Origin: DATJHM01 sp963777355
GTDB taxonomy: Bacteria; Chloroflexota; Ktedonobacteria; Ktedonobacterales; Ktedonobacteraceae
Length of the DNA stretch: 64,000 bases
Assembly: GCA_963777355.1 (NCBI GenBank)
Contig: CAVZQK010000042.1
Span: 1-64,000, forward strand
Direction of reading: 5' to 3'
A program made the translations under genes and the position numbers. A model generated the notes under the pieces. It ran no database searches. It saw only the letters and a program-made list of their open reading frames with translations, and had not been told where the DNA came from. Numbering within the stretch: the first letter of the stretch is position 1; each line of letters opens with the position of its first letter. This document shows positions 18,697 to 26,957 of the stretch, piece after piece.

Positions 18697-19476
18697 ATGA
18701 ACGAGTTGCAGGGAAAAGTTGCATTGGTAACCGGTGGCGGACGTGGTATTGGGCGTGCCATCGCGCTTGCGTTGGCGCAAACGGGCTGTAATGTTGCCGT
18801 GCTAGCGCGTACTCAGGGAGAGATCGAGCAGGTTGCCGCTGAAATACAAGCAACAGGGCAGCGGAGCTTTGCAATCAGTAGTGACCTCTCGGATGGCAAA
18901 GCGATAGCTCATGCATTCGCTGCCATCACGAAAGAGCTTGGTCCGATTGCTATTCTAGTCAATAATGCAGGGGTTGTCGAGCCAATTGGCTCCATTCAAA
19001 CGGTTGATCCTGATGCATGGGCGCAAGCTATCGATATCAATCTCATCGCAGCGTTTCGTTGGATGCGTGCCTGTCTCCCGATGATGTGTGAACGCGGTTG
19101 GGGACGTATCGTCAACATTTCGACAGGGGCAGCGGTTGGAACGGGGATGGAGAACAGCGGTGCGTACTCGACAAGCAAAGCAGGGCTTGAGATGCTCACT
19201 CGCAATAGTGCGGCTGAACTACAAGGGACAGGCGTGAATGTGAATGCCGTTCGCCCAGGTGCCGTTGATACGGCGATACAGGTGCATATTCGTGGCCTAC
19301 CGATAGAACAGGCCGGGCAGCAAATCCATGACCGCTTCAAGGGCTTTTATGAGCAAGGCACATTGCTTGAGCCATCTCAACCTGCGCGTCTCGTTGTCAA
19401 TCTCCTCCGGGGAGAGAGTACCGGTGAGATTGTCAGTATCTATGATCAACGAGGGCAAGAACTGCTCAAGCAGTAA
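18697..19476 (+). CDS. SDR family NAD(P)-dependent oxidoreductase
   Basis: A 259-residue classical short-chain dehydrogenase. The cofactor motif TGGGRGIG is at residues 12-19, NNAG near 88-91, and the catalytic Ser sits before GAYSTSK near 155-161 with its Tyr and Lys. A PGAVDT turn follows the active site. It resembles 3-oxoacyl-ACP reductase/glucose dehydrogenase-like members, but the substrate cannot be read. The start follows CGAAAGG. It is the only intact gene in a zone of relics and is followed by a good terminator. Confidence 0.9.
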   Translation: MNELQGKVALVTGGGRGIGRAIALALAQTGCNVAVLARTQGEIEQVAAEIQATGQRSFAISSDLSDGKAIAHAFAAITKELGPIAILVNNAGVVEPIGSIQTVDPDAWAQAIDINLIAAFRWMRACLPMMCERGWGRIVNISTGAAVGTGMENSGAYSTSKAGLEMLTRNSAAELQGTGVNVNAVRPGAVDTAIQVHIRGLPIEQAGQQIHDRFKGFYEQGTLLEPSQPARLVVNLLRGESTGEIVSIYDQRGQELLKQ

Positions 19477-19507
19477 GTACTAAAGAACGTTTGCTCTCTG
19501 CAAGATA

Positions 19508-19557
19508 CTTTCTCAGGGTTTTCGTTTACCTTATCATAAAGCCCTGAGAAAGCATCG
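19508..19557 (+). terminator. Intrinsic terminator after the SDR gene
   Basis: CTTTCTCAGGG (19508-19518) and CCCTGAGAAAG (19542-19552) are perfect 11-bp arms, followed by GCATCGTTTTTC. It lies about 30 bp after the stop codon. The loop is 23 bases, long but acceptable. Confidence 0.65.
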
Positions 19558-19628
19558 TTTTTCTCCATGCTTTACTCATGGCGCACTGCCCCATAAGAAA
19601 GTGTACCCAAGAGAGAAACTCCGGCTTC

Positions 19629-19920
19629 TTATTCCAGCAAAGGAGTGAACACGCGTCCCATGAGTTCGCCCATTTCCCTATCAGCCCGCTTGAGTACCTG
19701 GGTATAGAGACTCGTTTATCGCCAAAGTACTGAAAGAGCAGGCTTTTGTTGTAGCCCGAAGTCTGTATGTCGTACTACGCCATGACCAACCTGCGCAGGA
19801 GCAGGCAAAGGCACTTTGCCTGAATGATCTTTGCTCGTCCCCAGATACAGCTACCTCGGGAGAAGACAGGAAAAGCCAGTTCGATTAAGTGCTGACTATC
19901 TCGCATTCCACCATCAATCA
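19629..19920 (-). pseudogene. TetR family regulator relic
   Basis: On the minus strand, three frames together read as a TetR N-terminal domain: an opening like HLIELAFPVFSRG, then FGYNKSLLFQYFGDKRVS (the helix-turn-helix), then YTQVLKRADREMGELMGRV and FTPLLE before TAA at 19629. The C-terminal ligand domain is missing. The TetR recognition-helix pattern GYNKSLLFQYFGDK is distinctive, so the family call is fairly safe. The limits are approximate. Confidence 0.5.
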
Positions 19921-20043
19921 CCAGGCCAGCAAGCCTCCTTGTGATGGCGGCTTGTCTCCCCAATAGCCTACTTCAGCGAAGCTCCCTCCTGGACCTTTTT
20001 GAAAATGCTCACATCCAGTATTGACGTGTTGGAACAACAAAGA

Positions 20044-20792
20044 TCAAAGAGTGCAGCGCTCAAGGATAAGCAAGTTAGTTCCCTCTTCCTTTCCTATAAC
20101 CTGTGGAACCATAGTTGAGACACTCACACGTGTGCAATAGTCCAGGTCAGCGCCCATGCCAGCATTACGGACTGAGCGAGCGGAACGGCAAAAATCGAGC
20201 AATTTTGGGGGCGCATAGATCTCATAGAGAGTAGTTGCAGCAGAAACGCTCTCATGCACTTGCAGATCTGGCTGCTGGTGTAACAGTTGGGTGGCAAGAT
20301 AACCGGCACAGGTGGCATCGTCCAGGGCAAAATAGCCAAGCTCAGCAGCGCAGACGATGTGGAGAGAGCCCTGGCGCTCGTGGGCTATGCGTAGGGCCTG
20401 GGTGGCAACGGCATGAGCATTGTAAAAGCAGCCTGCCAGGCGGATACTTTTGGATGGGCAGGCAAAGAAGGCGCGGGTGCCATTTGTCGTTGTCATAACC
20501 AGATCGCGATCTGTAAAATCCTGCTGGGCGAATTGAGTGGAGAATTCCCGAAATCGAAGCCGAGGAGAGGTTTGGCATGGCGCTCCCCACAGAGTAAGCG
20601 ATCAGGGAAGAGGCGTTTCGCTAGTTGGGCCTGTTCAAGGTGATTGGCCGCATAGACGCGGTGGGCACCACGCTCGAAGAGCAGCGTCATAGAGGTGGTT
20701 GCGCGAATAACATCGATGATAATACAGACATCAGCAGGCGAGACAGAAACAGCGGCTACGTCGGCGGGGGAGAAATGTACGATCAGTTGCAC
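20044..20792 (-). pseudogene. comB: 2-phosphosulfolactate phosphatase (ComB family), frameshifted
   Basis: A GTG at 20792 follows GAAAGGAT and starts VQLIVHFSPADVAAVSV. The next segments match ComB: DVIRATTSMTLLFERGAHRV, LCGERHAKPLLGFDFGNSP. Near 20520-20545 the frame changes and continues as DFTDRDLVMTTTNGTRAFF, LAGCFYNAHAVATQALRIA and on to 20044. ComB hydrolyses 2-phosphosulfolactate in coenzyme M-type pathways. In non-methanogens the role is often unknown, possibly sulfolactate formation. One restored base would give a protein of normal length (about 249 residues), so a sequencing error is possible. Relics on one side make decay plausible too. Confidence 0.75.
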
Positions 20793-21046
20793 TACACTAT
20801 CCTTTCTTTCACTACACTTTGTACAAGTATACATCTATGTATGGATAAGGAAGGATGCCGTCAAAGATGATCAGCAACACCTAAAGGAGAGATACAAGAT
20901 CGACGAAGTTGAATTCATCTCGCCTGAAAGAGCAAGTAGGGAAGGCCGTTCATCGTTTTGTCGGTCTCTCCCCATTACCACTAACCATCTTTTCCTTGTT
21001 GAGTGGTGCGTCAAGGGAATGGTAGTTAAATTAATAGATAAAACTG

Positions 21047-21646
21047 TTAAATAAACTTGAATGATTGCAGCATAGGCTGGAAGGCCTCGGTATTGTCCTT
21101 CGCAAAATCATTGCTTGCGGCTGTATAGACGATTGCTATAAGTTTATTCACATTGTTGGGGAATTTGGCTGCCAGGATATAAACTGTAGCTTTTGCTCCT
21201 GACGTGGGATCTTCAGCCGTTGCGGCTCCCTGTTCCCATTGAGCGTTGCTCAAAGTGATAGGAGACGCTACTGTCTCTGGCTGAAAATTCTTGGATGCGC
21301 CTTTTACCCCGGCTAGCGCTCCCTGAATGCTTCCTGTCGGTGAGACGCCTGCTGGACTTTCAACTGTCTCGATAACCATAGATGCATTATTGCCTTGTGT
21401 AATTTGTACTGCGGTCCCTGCCTTTTTCGTTGTCCATCCCGCAGGATAGCCAATAGTATATCCATCACCGCTAAAAGTAGTTAGGTTTACGCTGGATGTG
21501 AGAGTAGGTACAATTTTTGGTGCTGTCATCTTTGCCGTAGCAACTGGACTACTACTCGCAGTCCTTTCACCGCAAGCACTTAAAAGAAGGCAAACAGTGA
21601 GTACACTGAGGGCTACTAATGTAGAACGTGTTATAGAATAGTACAT
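21047..21646 (-). CDS. Lipoprotein with PsbP/DcrB-like domain
   Basis: A 199-residue exported protein. The signal peptide ends in the lipobox LLLSACGE near residues 20-27. A short Ser/Thr/Pro linker leads to a domain beginning LTTFSGDGYTIGYPAGWTTK, the opening pattern of PsbP/DcrB/Mog1p-fold proteins. The C-terminus reads NTEAFQPMLQSFKFI. It is a close paralogue of the domain in the gene upstream (21853-22776), sharing motifs such as ETVESPAGVSP and AQWEQGAATAEDP-type segments. The function is unknown; surface-anchored stress or stability roles have been proposed for the fold. Confidence 0.75.
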   Translation of the reverse strand: MYYSITRSTLVALSVLTVCLLLSACGERTASSSPVATAKMTAPKIVPTLTSSVNLTTFSGDGYTIGYPAGWTTKKAGTAVQITQGNNASMVIETVESPAGVSPTGSIQGALAGVKGASKNFQPETVASPITLSNAQWEQGAATAEDPTSGAKATVYILAAKFPNNVNKLIAIVYTAASNDFAKDNTEAFQPMLQSFKFI

Positions 21647-21852
21647 CTATTAATTTCCTAAATCTTTCACGGCTAAAAATGCATGGGTTACAATAAAACA
21701 CACTAAGATGGTAATAACAAAAAAAGCCCTATATGTTTGTTTTCCGTCATATAGAGTTTTTATAATAATAACTAAAGATGAGTACAACATTAAAAAAATA
21801 GGAAAGAGGTAAGAGAGGAGGAAATCTGCATTACTCTAAAGAAAAGAAATTA

Positions 21853-22776
21853 TTAGGCAAATTTGAATGATTGCAGCATGGGCTGGAAAGCCTCTGTATT
21901 ATCCTTGTCAAATTCGCTGGTTCCTGCTCCATAGATGATCGCTATGAGCTTGTTTGCATTGCCAGGGAACTTTGCTGTGATGACGTAGACTGTGCTATTT
22001 GCTCCTGTTGTGGGATTATCTGCCGTTGCGGCTCCCTGTTCCCATTGTGTATTGGCCAGCGTGATAGGCGATGCTACAGGCTTAAGCTGAAAATTTTTGG
22101 AGTTTCCCTTGAGTGCGCCTAATGCTCCTTGTACTCCACCTTGCGGAGAGACACCAGCGGGGCTTTCAACTGTTTCGATAAGCATAGATACGTTGTCGTT
22201 TCGTACTATTTGTATAACGGTTCCTTCTTTTTTCATGGTCCATCCATCAGGGTAACCTATGCTATATCCATCACTGCTAAAATAGGTTAAATTTATGCCT
22301 GGTGTGGAATAAGCTATCGCTGGGGTTGCTGTAGCTGTGGCTACTTTCGGTACCATTGTAGCTGTAGGCCGCGTGATCAGGTTTTTAGAAGGAGGGGATA
22401 CTCTTTGTGCTAGCAGATCATGCACGCCGAAACTGCTCAAAATAAGTAAGGGAATGAGGATCACAAGCGTAGTAATACCAATGATAATGCCCCGCTTTCG
22501 TCGTGGATGGAATGTTGGCGGCGGTGGCGGCGGCGGGGGAGGCATACTGTAAGGATTATGTGGTACATAGATACTCTTCTCCGAGATCTCCTGTGGCACG
22601 GTGCTATAATCTATCTCTCTTTTTTCGCGCACAATCCCAGGATGTGTTAGTATCACCTGTGAGTCTGCCGCTTCTCCCCCTTGTAGATAGTAAAAAGGGG
22701 TAGGTGTACCACAATTTGGGCAAAATTGTGTTGTTTCGGTAAATATACTGTCGCAATTATTACAGTAAATGTTCAT
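21853..22776 (-). CDS. Zinc-ribbon membrane protein with PsbP/DcrB-like domain
   Basis: About 307 residues from the ATG at 22776. I chose it over a start 29 codons upstream because it opens directly with a zinc ribbon (YCNNCDSIF with FCPNCGTP). A Pro-rich stretch, including a run of nine prolines, follows, then one membrane segment (IIIGITTLVILIPLLILSS) and an extracellular domain paralogous to the lipoprotein downstream (LTYFSSDGYSIGYPDGWTMK). The cytoplasmic zinc ribbon plus external domain suggests a sensor-like or anchoring protein. Tandem duplication gave the pair, with a 200-bp gap that holds no gene. It lies just downstream of the ABC exporter genes on the same strand. Confidence 0.75.
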   Translation of the reverse strand: MNIYCNNCDSIFTETTQFCPNCGTPTPFYYLQGGEAADSQVILTHPGIVREKREIDYSTVPQEISEKSIYVPHNPYSMPPPPPPPPPTFHPRRKRGIIIGITTLVILIPLLILSSFGVHDLLAQRVSPPSKNLITRPTATMVPKVATATATPAIAYSTPGINLTYFSSDGYSIGYPDGWTMKKEGTVIQIVRNDNVSMLIETVESPAGVSPQGGVQGALGALKGNSKNFQLKPVASPITLANTQWEQGAATADNPTTGANSTVYVITAKFPGNANKLIAIIYGAGTSEFDKDNTEAFQPMLQSFKFA

Positions 22777-22902
22777 ATCTCTGCTAGTTTTCTCTTTGAA
22801 GATGGACCGTCTCTTAACTTTTTTCTCTGCTCTTACTGTACTCAAGTTCAATGTGCAATGCAATGTTTTAGCCCTTTTGTGTAGCTGCTTAAGATCCTAT
22901 CT

Positions 22903-24690
22903 TCAATCATCTCGCCCGATTTCCTCATCTCTCTGCCAGGACCCATGCCAGAGCTGCTGCATCTCTTCGCAACTTGCCAGCAAATCCGTCAGTGTCCCTT
23001 CAGCTTCTATGTGACCCTGTTTGAGGATGAGAATGTGATCGGCTCGTTGTAAGACGGCTTTGCGGTGCGAGACGACGAGATAGGTATAGCTTCCCTGTGC
23101 AAAGAGCCGTTCCCACATTGTCTGTTCGGTCTCGACATCGAGGGCGCTGGAGAGATCGTCAAAGACGAGCAGTTCTGGTTGGCGCACCAGCATTCGGGCG
23201 GCGGCAGTGCGTTGCGCCTGCCCACCAGATAATTTGACGCCGCGTGGTCCAATCACGGTCTCCAGCCCTTTTTCGAGCAAGGCGACATCGTGTTCCATAA
23301 CGGTAGTGTGAATGGCCTGCTGGATATCGACCTCTTCTTCGGGCAATCCCAATAGAATGTTCTCTTTGAGGGGATCGCTGAAGAGATGTGGCACCTGGGC
23401 TGTATATGCGCTCTGTGGTGGCACAAAAAAGCTGGCCGGATCGCTGACTACCTCGCCATTCCAGGAGATCTCGCCTTCATCTTTTGGCAAGAGTCCCAGC
23501 AGAACCTGGAGCAGCGTCGTCTTTCCTGAGCCAATCCGCCCGGTGACAACGGTTACGCTTCCTCGCTTCAATCTGAGGCTAATATTGCTGATCCCTCGCC
23601 CGGTGTCTGGATAACGATAGCTTAAGTTTTTGGCCTCAATCTCTTTGAGCTGCCTTTCAGGCGTTTTTGCTTGTGGTGCTAGTTCAGGGGGCTCTGTTCC
23701 ATACGCATAAATGGGCTTATATGCAACCAGGCTTGCTGCCGGGGCTCCTTGCAAAAGCGCTACAAGTCGCTCGAAAGAGACACTTGTCTGCGTATATTGA
23801 GCGATCAGGTTGCCGGTAGCTTGCACAAAATTTGAGACCGAGGAAAGGTAGTAGAGAAAAATGGCGAGGTCACCGACTCCCAGCCCATGTGCGCGAATCG
23901 AGAGCGCGACCAGGATCAGTACTCCCCCTCGTCCAATACCAACCATATTGCCAAAAGTGGCGCTAAGGACATTGCTTAAGACAGTGTCGCGCAGAATCAG
24001 CATACGCCGTTTCTCATTCAAGCCCTGGAAATGCTTAATCACCTCTGGCTCGGCTACCGCTACCTGAATCGCCTGTACCGCCCCGAAGATCTCGCCAATC
24101 GCGCTTGTCAGTTCACTGGTGGCTTCTCTACTGGCTTTTCGATAGCTCGTCAGCCGCTTTTTCATACCCTGGACGATTGCAATTACTGCTAGCATTGGCA
24201 GAAAGATTGTCAATGTGATGGGTACGCTAATGTGGAGAAGAATAAACATTGCTACGATCATAAAGTAGCTAGTGGTGATCGCATCGGCAATATTCCCTGT
24301 CATGGTGGCACTATTTTGTGCGTCATCGCGAAAGCGGTTTAATGCCTCTCCCGCCGAACCTGGTACTGCACGCGCTCCAGGCCTTTGTAACACTCTTTCT
24401 AACAGATTTCGTCGCAGTAGTCCCATCTGAAGAAAGTTTATGCCTACTACAATACGCCCATTCCCATAGGAGATGATTCCTCGGAGTAGTGCCACGAGCA
24501 GCATCAGGCCGAGCCAGCCCCAGAGAGCCGGACTCAATCTCTGTTGTTGTTGTAATGCATTAAAGAAATGTTGAATGATAAGTCCAAAGAGCAACCGCGC
24601 TGTAATGAAAATAAAACCTGTGCCAACGCTGGCAATGTATTGCCAGGTGCGGTAGCGGATGAGACGCCAGAGGAATTGTAGGGTGTTCAA
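22903..24690 (-). CDS. ABC exporter half-transporter, subunit with Walker B Glu-to-Asp change
   Basis: A 595-residue half-transporter with six N-terminal membrane segments and a C-terminal nucleotide-binding domain. Walker A is GRIGSGKTTLL and the signature is the canonical LSGGQAQR. Walker B ends VFDDLSSALD, so the catalytic glutamate is replaced by aspartate. It overlaps the partner gene by four bases (ATGA) and is translated second. The asymmetry complements the partner, as in heterodimeric exporters with one degenerate ATP site. The exported substrate is unknown; lipids, peptides or drugs are possible. Confidence 0.88.
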   Translation of the reverse strand: MNTLQFLWRLIRYRTWQYIASVGTGFIFITARLLFGLIIQHFFNALQQQQRLSPALWGWLGLMLLVALLRGIISYGNGRIVVGINFLQMGLLRRNLLERVLQRPGARAVPGSAGEALNRFRDDAQNSATMTGNIADAITTSYFMIVAMFILLHISVPITLTIFLPMLAVIAIVQGMKKRLTSYRKASREATSELTSAIGEIFGAVQAIQVAVAEPEVIKHFQGLNEKRRMLILRDTVLSNVLSATFGNMVGIGRGGVLILVALSIRAHGLGVGDLAIFLYYLSSVSNFVQATGNLIAQYTQTSVSFERLVALLQGAPAASLVAYKPIYAYGTEPPELAPQAKTPERQLKEIEAKNLSYRYPDTGRGISNISLRLKRGSVTVVTGRIGSGKTTLLQVLLGLLPKDEGEISWNGEVVSDPASFFVPPQSAYTAQVPHLFSDPLKENILLGLPEEEVDIQQAIHTTVMEHDVALLEKGLETVIGPRGVKLSGGQAQRTAAARMLVRQPELLVFDDLSSALDVETEQTMWERLFAQGSYTYLVVSHRKAVLQRADHILILKQGHIEAEGTLTDLLASCEEMQQLWHGSWQRDEEIGRDD

Positions 24691-26447
24691 GCAAGTATCT
24701 CCACTTCTTCTAATCCCGTCCTTAGCAGGCCTGCGAAGCGCGATCCAGGATCGTTGGTTAGTTGCACCCGTGAACCATATTCGACGATCCGCCCATCCTC
24801 AATAAGGAGAATTTCATCAACCCGCTGAATCGTCGCTAAGCGATGGGCGATAACGAGCGCCGTTCTCTGGTGAAAAAGTCTGCCTATCGCTTTATCAACC
24901 AGTCCTTCGGTGAGCGGATCGAGCCGCGAGGAGGCCTCGTCGAGAATGACCAGGCCAGGATTGCTAAGTAGGACGCGGCAGAAGGCAAGCAGCTGAGCCT
25001 CGCCCGCCGATAAACCTTCTCCATCTGTCCCAAGTACAGTGTCCAGACCATCTTCTAATGATTGAAACCAGGGTAGCAAGCCGACTTCTTCAAGCACCAC
25101 CAGGACTTTATCATCGCTGATCGTCCGCTTGAAGAAGGTCAAATTATCCCTCAGGGAGGCATTAAAAAGCTGCACATCCTGCGTAACCAACCCGATCTGA
25201 CTCCGCAGGTCGCGCAAACGCACCTCCTGAATCTTTTGCCCATCTATCCAGATCTCGCCAGATTGTGGATCGTATAGCCGGAAGAGGAGCCGGGCCAGCG
25301 TCGTTTTGCCACTGCCGGTACGCCCTACTACTCCCAATACTTTGCCCGGCTGAATGCGAAAGGAGATCCCATGAATGATTGGCTCTTCAGCGATATATCC
25401 GAAGGTAACCTGCCTCATCTCTACCTCGAAGGCCCTTGCATCGACGCGCTCAAAGGCCTGGGTACCATCTGGCAGCGCTGGTTTGCGAGCCATCAAATCT
25501 TCAACGCGCTGAATGCAGGCCTCTGCCTGTTGCAGATCCTGAAGCTGAGTCTGAATCTGTTGCAGTGGCTGCGAAAGCAGATCGGAATACGAATAGATTA
25601 CGTAGATTGTCCCAATCGTTAGCATTCCCAATCTCCACAGGTAGACACTGGTCGCCAGGACCAGGACAGTTCCGCAGATGAACAGAAACAGTGCCATAAT
25701 CCAGCTAAGCTGCCCTAACATCACTGCTCGCTTACGTATAGGAAACCAGTTGCGTATCAGTAGGTAGAAGCGGCGCATGATATAAGCGTTGGCTCCGTTT
25801 GCTCGAATATCTTCTGTTCCGCCTAGCCGTTCTCCAAGAAACCCATAGAAGATCGCGTTCTGTTGCCGATCTGCCTTCCAGGCAGGCAAGACACGTCGCC
25901 GCACATACATCAGAATGAGCATAACGATAGCAGCGTAGAGCGTCATCACCACGCCTATCAGCCAGTTGATCGTAAAGTAGAGGACAAGGATACCGCAGAG
26001 TAGCAGCGCATTAAGCAGCAGACTCAAGACAAATTGCGAAAAGAAGTTGGAGAGGTTATCCACATCTCCATCAATTCGTTCGATCATCTCTCCAGGCGTC
26101 CGAGCCTTGTGAAAGGCCATGTCTAGCGAGAGACAGTGGGCCAGTAGGTCTGTGCGCAATAAATTCGTCGCGGTCCAGGCAATATTCGTGCCCAGATACG
26201 AAATGGCTAGCGCGATCCCCTGTGCCAGGAGCGCGACGACAATAAAAGCCAGGGCCGCATAGATTAGTGAAGGCGAAGCTCCATGCGCCAGTGCTGTATC
26301 GATAAAATAGCGTACTATTTGCGGATTCAGCAATTGCAAACCAATATCGGCCAGCAGTACCAGCCCAAGTAGCACCGTCTGAAACCATTGAGGCTTTAAG
26401 TACTCACGTAAAAGTAGCAGGTAGCGTTTAATGGGTATACGCATCAA
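24687..26447 (-). CDS. ABC exporter half-transporter, subunit with altered signature
   Basis: A 586-residue half-transporter with six membrane segments and a nucleotide-binding domain. Walker A is GRTGSGKTTLA and Walker B ILDEASSRLD has the catalytic glutamate. The signature normally LSGGQ reads LSAGEAQL. With the Glu-to-Asp change of the second subunit, this places both altered elements in the same composite site, leaving the other site canonical. This is the hallmark of heterodimeric exporters such as TM287/288 types. Its start has a GAGGAGG-like site (CCTCCTC on the plus strand). It is the first gene of the pair, possibly continuing into the zinc-ribbon gene. Confidence 0.88.
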   Translation of the reverse strand: MMRIPIKRYLLLLREYLKPQWFQTVLLGLVLLADIGLQLLNPQIVRYFIDTALAHGASPSLIYAALAFIVVALLAQGIALAISYLGTNIAWTATNLLRTDLLAHCLSLDMAFHKARTPGEMIERIDGDVDNLSNFFSQFVLSLLLNALLLCGILVLYFTINWLIGVVMTLYAAIVMLILMYVRRRVLPAWKADRQQNAIFYGFLGERLGGTEDIRANGANAYIMRRFYLLIRNWFPIRKRAVMLGQLSWIMALFLFICGTVLVLATSVYLWRLGMLTIGTIYVIYSYSDLLSQPLQQIQTQLQDLQQAEACIQRVEDLMARKPALPDGTQAFERVDARAFEVEMRQVTFGYIAEEPIIHGISFRIQPGKVLGVVGRTGSGKTTLARLLFRLYDPQSGEIWIDGQKIQEVRLRDLRSQIGLVTQDVQLFNASLRDNLTFFKRTISDDKVLVVLEEVGLLPWFQSLEDGLDTVLGTDGEGLSAGEAQLLAFCRVLLSNPGLVILDEASSRLDPLTEGLVDKAIGRLFHQRTALVIAHRLATIQRVDEILLIEDGRIVEYGSRVQLTNDPGSRFAGLLRTGLEEVEILA

Positions 26448-26592
26448 ACCTCCTCAGTCGAGAGCAGCAAAAATAAGAGCTGCCTATTCGATGAAATGCC
26501 CTTTAAGCATACCCATCTGCAAGCAGAAAAACATCGGTAATTTGTACGGTGCATAAATAGCGAAGATGGTGTATAATGCCTGTAATAGAAAG

Positions 26593-26618
26593 AGTGCCTT
26601 TCCAAATGGGAAGGCACT
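26593..26618. terminator. Hairpin between divergent genes
   Basis: AGTGCCTTTCC (26593-26603), loop AAAT, then GGGAAGGCACT (26608-26618), eleven pairs with one G-U. TCTTGTTT follows on the plus strand. It lies between the divergent exporter and peptide-binding genes. It could end a short transcript or act as a leader attenuator of the peptide-binding gene. The rest of 26448-26957 shows no convincing gene. Confidence 0.5.
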
Positions 26619-26957
26619 TCTTGTTTATCTGATCTTTAAGAGGCCTTTCTACTTTATCGAAAATTAGTCTCAAATTACCCTAAAGAACTCTTCTATTCTG
26701 GCGATAAGAAAAGGGAGAACACTCTAGCGTTCTGCACCTGAGAGATTTCAAGAACAAGCAAACGTAATAATGCTAGAACTTCATCGCTTTCTCGAAGATT
26801 TCGTACTCAGTAACGGGAAACTGGTTGTTTCACAACAAATTGCACCGAAGCTTTTTTTCCTGATGTTTTCAGAGAACTCTGTTCTCAAACGGTTCACAAC
26901 AAGAAAATGTTTGAAGAATATCCAAATATTTTCTGTAGCACAAAGGAGAAAATGTGT

